Below, piece by piece: positions 60,699 to 64,000 of a stretch of 64,000 bases of DNA; position 1 is the stretch's first letter; every line of letters begins with the position of its first letter. The notes below the pieces were generated by a model. The model ran no database searches, was not told the origin of the DNA, and saw only the letters and a program-made list of their open reading frames with translations. Position numbers and translations under genes: made by a program. Source of the DNA: Spirochaetaceae bacterium (lineage in GTDB: Bacteria; Spirochaetota; Spirochaetia; Treponematales; Treponemataceae); NCBI GenBank assembly GCA_017622135.1, contig JAGARR010000004.1:26769-90768 (forward strand), given 5' to 3'.

Positions 60699-62012
60699 TC
60701 ATCGTATCGTGCCCTCGCTCAGGGTGCCGAATTTTATGCTGTTGCTCCTGATGACGGGAATCACCTCCCCCTGCCGGCGCAGCTCCTCCTTGCCGCCGGG
60801 ACTGCGGCGGTACCAGGGCAGGTCGGAGAGGTTCTTCAACCCCCAAATCCGGGAATCCTTCTGGTTCTGCACCACCAGGCCAATCTCTTCCTTTATGTTC
60901 TCCACCGTAAGGTCGCTGGTAGAATCAATGTCATAGCGATACAGGCGCAATCCCGGCTGCAGGGGAATCTGTTGCCCCAGCACCTCCAGGATGGCGGGCC
61001 GCTCCACCGGCTGGCGGCAGTTCATGCACACCGCCTCGTCCTCCTCCCTGGGATAGAAGGTCAGCTCCCCGCAGGCAGGACAAAAGAACAGATCCCGCCG
61101 CAGCTGCACCAGGGCCTTGAGCCACTCCCGCTCGATGATCCGCTCCTCCCGGTTGGCTCCGTCACTGCGCATCAAGTCCTTGTGGAAGGCCCGCTGGAAC
61201 AGCTGCCGGATGTAGGAGGGGAACACCGGCCAGAATTTCGGCGCGTTCACGTGGATTCCCGCCTTGGGACGGTTGGAGTCGTCCTCCGGGTCAAAGATGA
61301 ACAGGGGATTCCTGCAGTACAGGTTCAGCTCGTTGCCGTCGGGATCGTCGCCGTCCTCATCCCGCATTCCCGCCAAAGGATGATTGCGGAACAGCAGCAG
61401 GAAGAGAATCACCGCCAGGGAAAAGCGGTCGCTGAAGGTGTCGGGCTTGTGCCGTCCCATCACCACCTCCGGCGCCACATAGCGGGGCTTTCCCTGTATG
61501 CCCAGATTCTCCCCGTCATGGGCAACATTGTCGTTGTCGCAGATGAGCACATCGCCGGTGTCAGGATTGATGAAAAAGTTGCCGTCGTTCAGGTCCTGGT
61601 AGCTCAGGCCCCGATTGTGGAGGGTCTTGAAGCTGGCGGTAATCTGGAGGGCGGCGTTCACCACGGCGGAAAAGCTGGAGAACCGCACCCGGTTCAGGAT
61701 AAAGAGGGAAAAGTCCTTGTAGGCATCGGGCTTCATCCGCATCACATAGCCAAAGCCCCCCCTGCTGTCCTTTTCCGTCACCGCCAGAGGCCACAGGAAG
61801 GTCTCCGCTGGCGAGCCACGCCTCACGTTCTCCTTGAGGTTCTCGTAGAACCTGTCAGACTCCACCTTCTTGTACCACTTGAGGGCATAGTACTCCTCCC
61901 GGAACCGAATGCGGTAGATGAAGCCCTGGCCCCCCTCGCCCAGCAGATCCACTACCTGGAGGCCCTCGCCGTCAAGGGTACGCAGTGTAGCCCCCCGTCT
62001 CAGGCTGGGCAT
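60699..62012 (-). CDS. TerY-P protein kinase with zinc ribbon
   Basis: A 437-residue kinase. Glycine loop LLGEGGQGFIYRI, lysine YALKWYKK, catalytic loop LSYQDLNDGNFF (D in YQD), DFG-equivalent ICDNDN and APEVVMG activation end. After about residue 260 a zinc-ribbon CPACGELTF...CMNC, then a helical/beta tail ending RSNSIKFGTLSEG. It matches the TerY-P kinase. The ATG at 62012 overlaps the stop of the zinc-ribbon gene (TGATG). TerY-P has been reported as an antiphage system in work on defence islands; here function is inferred by synteny. Confidence 0.9.
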   Translation of the reverse strand: MPSLRRGATLRTLDGEGLQVVDLLGEGGQGFIYRIRFREEYYALKWYKKVESDRFYENLKENVRRGSPAETFLWPLAVTEKDSRGGFGYVMRMKPDAYKDFSLFILNRVRFSSFSAVVNAALQITASFKTLHNRGLSYQDLNDGNFFINPDTGDVLICDNDNVAHDGENLGIQGKPRYVAPEVVMGRHKPDTFSDRFSLAVILFLLLFRNHPLAGMRDEDGDDPDGNELNLYCRNPLFIFDPEDDSNRPKAGIHVNAPKFWPVFPSYIRQLFQRAFHKDLMRSDGANREERIIEREWLKALVQLRRDLFFCPACGELTFYPREEDEAVCMNCRQPVERPAILEVLGQQIPLQPGLRLYRYDIDSTSDLTVENIKEEIGLVVQNQKDSRIWGLKNLSDLPWYRRSPGGKEELRRQGEVIPVIRSNSIKFGTLSEGTIR

Positions 62013-62365
62013 CAGTAGCCACCTCCCGACACCGTCTCCCACTGGCCGAAGACCACCTCGCTCTCGCTGCCGCACCAGGGGCATTTCACCTTGTCCTCGT
62101 CCTTGTAGCAGTAGATTTTCCTGCACTCCCCGCACTGGGCCAGCTGGTGGGCTGAGCAAAAGGGACAGCCGGGGAAGTCAGCGTCATCGATAAAATTCTC
62201 AATCTCAATCTGGGAGGAAAAGTGCTCCCGCTGGGCCACCTCCTCCTTCAGGGAAAAGCTCCAGGTCTTGACCCAGGTGTTCCCCCGCTTTTCTATGCGG
62301 ATGCCGTAGAGCCGGTCAGCGCTGTAGGGGCAGCGCGGCGTAATGACGGCAGCGGTCTTTTTCAT
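62012..62365 (-). CDS. Stand-alone TerY-C-like zinc-ribbon protein
   Basis: A 117-residue protein with a Cys-rich C-terminal half: CPFCSAHQLAQCGECRKIYC...CPWCG, enough for two zinc sites. The N-terminus KKTAAVITPRCPYSADRLYGIR precedes it. Resembles the TerY-C metal-binding domain often fused to TerY, but as its own gene. ATG at 62365 has TTGGAGGACACA before it. First gene of the TerY-P operon. Confidence 0.75.
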   Translation of the reverse strand: MKKTAAVITPRCPYSADRLYGIRIEKRGNTWVKTWSFSLKEEVAQREHFSSQIEIENFIDDADFPGCPFCSAHQLAQCGECRKIYCYKDEDKVKCPWCGSESEVVFGQWETVSGGGY

Positions 62366-62447
62366 TGTGTCCTCCAATAACGACTGGTGTCGAATGTACA
62401 CGTATCTATTTAGGATACCACAAAATTGCTGATTTGAGAAGTGAAAT

Positions 62448-62484
62448 GGACGAGGCTGCCCACAACTGGGCCCCTCACTCGTCC
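62448..62484 (-). terminator. Terminator of alr
   Basis: GGACGAG/CTCGTCC with inner GCCC/GGGC, overlapping the alr stop codon; a T-rich stretch follows on the minus strand. It would separate alr from the TerY-P operon. Confidence 0.55.
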
Positions 62485-63641
62485 TTGTAGACCCTGGGCA
62501 CCCGCTGGTCTATACCGCAGGTTATCTCGTAGCTTATGGTACCGGCCTTGTCCGCAATGTCCTGGGCTGACTGGAGGGCTCCATGCTCCTGAGGACCAAA
62601 GATAATCACCTCATCCCAGCGGGACACACTGCTGTCTGTCCCCAAATCTATCATACACTGGTCCATGCAGATACGGCCCACCACCGGATAGAGCCTGCCG
62701 TTGATGGTTACCTGGAGGTTCTCGCCGTAGCGCCGCAAAAGGCCGTCACCGTACCCTGCGGGAATCACTCCCACCTGGCAGTCCTCCTGGGCCACCCACT
62801 GGCGGCCGTAGGAAATGCTCTCCCCCCTGCGTACCTGCTTCACCGCCACAATGCTGCTGCGGACATCCATCAGGGGCTGCAGATGGACGGCACCGGGTGC
62901 GGCTGCCCCTCCGGCAATGCTGTTGAGGTAGTCCTCGGTGATGTCCCCGGGATAGTAGCCGTAGACCACCAGCCCCGGCCGCACCATGTCGAAATGAGCC
63001 TCCGGGTACTGGAACACTGCGGCAGAATTGGCAGCGTGACAGATGCCGGGATCAATGTCCAGACGACGGATGCTGTCTATCACCTGCTGGAAGGTGTCAA
63101 TCTGCCGCCGGGTATACGCCACGTCGTCGGGCAGCAGGGAGTCGGAGACGGCAAAGTGAGTGAACACACCGTCCAGATACACCCCCTGGGACTGGGCAAT
63201 CAGCCGGGCAAGCTCTGGAGCCTCCGCCGCCGTGCAGCCAATGCGCCCCATGCCCGTGTCCACCTTCAGATGAACGGGAACCTTCCGCCCCATGGCAGTG
63301 GCAGTGACGTTCAGCATCCGTATCAGCTCGGAGTCGCAGAGGGAGGGAGTGAGATGGCGCTCGATAATCTCGGTGAACTCCGAAGGCTGGGGCAGACTCA
63401 GCACCAGAATGGGGATGGTAATGCCCGCCTTCCGCAGCTCAACGCCCTCGGAGACCGCCGCCACCGCCAGATAGTCAGCGCCGCATTCCACCGCCGTATG
63501 GGCCACTGGCACCGCCCCATGTCCGTAGGCATCAGCCTTCACCGGAATGCACAGCCGTACACCGGGAGCCAGACGGCGGCGAATCTGTTCTATATTATTT
63601 CTCAAATTTCCCATGTATATATTGGCAAATGTCGCTCTCAT
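62475..63641 (-). CDS. alr: Alanine racemase
   Basis: A 388-residue PLP enzyme supplying D-alanine for peptidoglycan. The PLP lysine is in CIPVKADAYGHGAV, the catalytic tyrosine in ESISYGRQW, with KVDTGMGRIGC and RICMDQCMIDLG conserved. The start at 63641 is chosen because a TTGATA-17-TATGAT promoter ends 9 nt upstream; longer frames lie within the promoter. The RBS is lacking, so this gene appears near-leaderless. Confidence 0.94.
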   Translation of the reverse strand: MRATFANIYMGNLRNNIEQIRRRLAPGVRLCIPVKADAYGHGAVPVAHTAVECGADYLAVAAVSEGVELRKAGITIPILVLSLPQPSEFTEIIERHLTPSLCDSELIRMLNVTATAMGRKVPVHLKVDTGMGRIGCTAAEAPELARLIAQSQGVYLDGVFTHFAVSDSLLPDDVAYTRRQIDTFQQVIDSIRRLDIDPGICHAANSAAVFQYPEAHFDMVRPGLVVYGYYPGDITEDYLNSIAGGAAAPGAVHLQPLMDVRSSIVAVKQVRRGESISYGRQWVAQEDCQVGVIPAGYGDGLLRRYGENLQVTINGRLYPVVGRICMDQCMIDLGTDSSVSRWDEVIIFGPQEHGALQSAQDIADKAGTISYEITCGIDQRVPRVYKDE

Positions 63642-63650
63642 AGTGTAACC

Positions 63651-63679
63651 ATCATACTGATTCCCCATTTTCTTATCAA
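63651..63679 (-). promoter_or_regulatory. Promoter of alr (near-leaderless)
   Basis: TTGATA (63679-63674), 17 bp, TATGAT (63656-63651) on the minus strand, with 9 nt between the -10 and the ATG. Confidence 0.65.
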
Positions 63680-63809
63680 CAAGCATTGAAAAAATGCCAT
63701 GGGAGCATTACAATGAAAAGAAGAGCCTTCTCTTCGGAATATCTGTCGATCTTCGGAATCAAGAAGGACTCAAAAAAAATTTATGATACAAGATTTTGGA
63801 GTTTGAAAG

Positions 63810-64000
63810 ATGATTAAAACAAGTCTCGCAGTTATATTTATTTGCTTGGGACTGTGTTCCTGCCTTACCACAGGAAATACCACCGTTACTGATAGAAAAC
63901 AAGAGGGGCAAACTACCCAGCAGATTGAGAAGATGGTTCAGCAGCCAGCAGAAACAACTGAGAAGGCTGTGGAGACCCCTGCCCCCCAAAAAGAGCTTCC
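63810..64000 (+). CDS. Lipoprotein (partial, C-terminus off window)
   Basis: An open frame from the ATG at 63810 to the window end (63 codons). MIKTSLAVIFICLGLCSCLTTG has a lipobox with the modified cysteine at about residue 18 (LCSC). The following stretch is rich in Thr, Gln and Glu (TQQIEKMVQQPAETTEK, TPAPQKE). Function not predictable from this part. GGAG is 8 nt upstream of the ATG. Confidence 0.65.
   Translation, partial: MIKTSLAVIFICLGLCSCLTTGNTTVTDRKQEGQTTQQIEKMVQQPAETTEKAVETPAPQKEL

Overview
Organism: the window reads as chromosomal DNA of a treponeme-like spirochaete, moderately GC-rich with several AT-rich inserts. Pointers are a eukaryote-type hexokinase like that of treponemes, a membrane pyrophosphatase followed directly by a phosphate acyltransferase, the rpsF-ssb-rpsR order, small spirochaete-style beta-barrel proteins, and a biotin-dependent-type carboxyltransferase/decarboxylase subunit. 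This is inference from gene content; no rRNA is present.

Layout. 1-5.1 kb: ribosomal/SSB operon, a flavodoxin-ferredoxin protein, an ArsC-like protein, a small outer-membrane barrel, an MmdA-type carboxyltransferase behind a palindromic operator, and tRNA-Lys. 5.1-13.3 kb: a compact iron-siderophore island (TonB-dependent receptor; truncated Fur-like protein; two FecCD/CeuB-type permeases, ATPase, binding lipoprotein; ExbB-ExbD-TonB). It is bracketed by a 74-bp perfect duplication of the 5' end of an M23 peptidase gene. 13.3-22.3 kb: M23 peptidase, ligA-trmB-lipoprotein-unknown operon, membrane protein-dinB operon, tRNA-Gln and tRNA-Glu. 22.3-26.8 kb: AT-rich gap with a 23-bp-stem hairpin, yaaA, an RNase II-family gene and an outer-membrane barrel. 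27-31 kb: a NirJ2-like radical SAM enzyme in an operon with a second FecBCD-type ABC system. 31-45.8 kb: hexokinase, PcrA/UvrD helicase, an orphan nuclease-tail protein, an alanine/glycine:cation symporter behind a glycine riboswitch, a chemoreceptor, hppA-ptb, and a large surface metallopeptidase-propeller-barrel protein.

46-63.7 kb is the accessory region: a mutagenic Y-family polymerase with a YolD-like partner; a low-GC operon of a small HNH-associated-type protein, a PLD-nuclease/SF2-helicase/DUF3427 protein and a Nudix hydrolase; an EcoRII-N-only protein; an unknown 146-aa gene; an array of eight palindromic 17-mers at an exact 23-bp period upstream of an XRE regulator; an HU-like/DUF4469 protein; a 39-aa nuclease-tail ORF; a macro-domain protein; a thioesterase; a secreted VWA protein; and a TerY-P set (zinc ribbon, kinase, VWA, PP2C-Sel1). 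Alanine racemase and the start of a lipoprotein close the window.

Working together: two independent iron/tetrapyrrole uptake systems and an energising Ton motor suggest strong metal acquisition capacity. The right-hand accessory block looks like a defence/stress island. A recurring feature is promoters whose -10 hexamer lies only 6-9 nt before the ATG, implying leaderless or near-leaderless mRNAs for at least eight genes. All family assignments are by reading motifs; no database search was possible.
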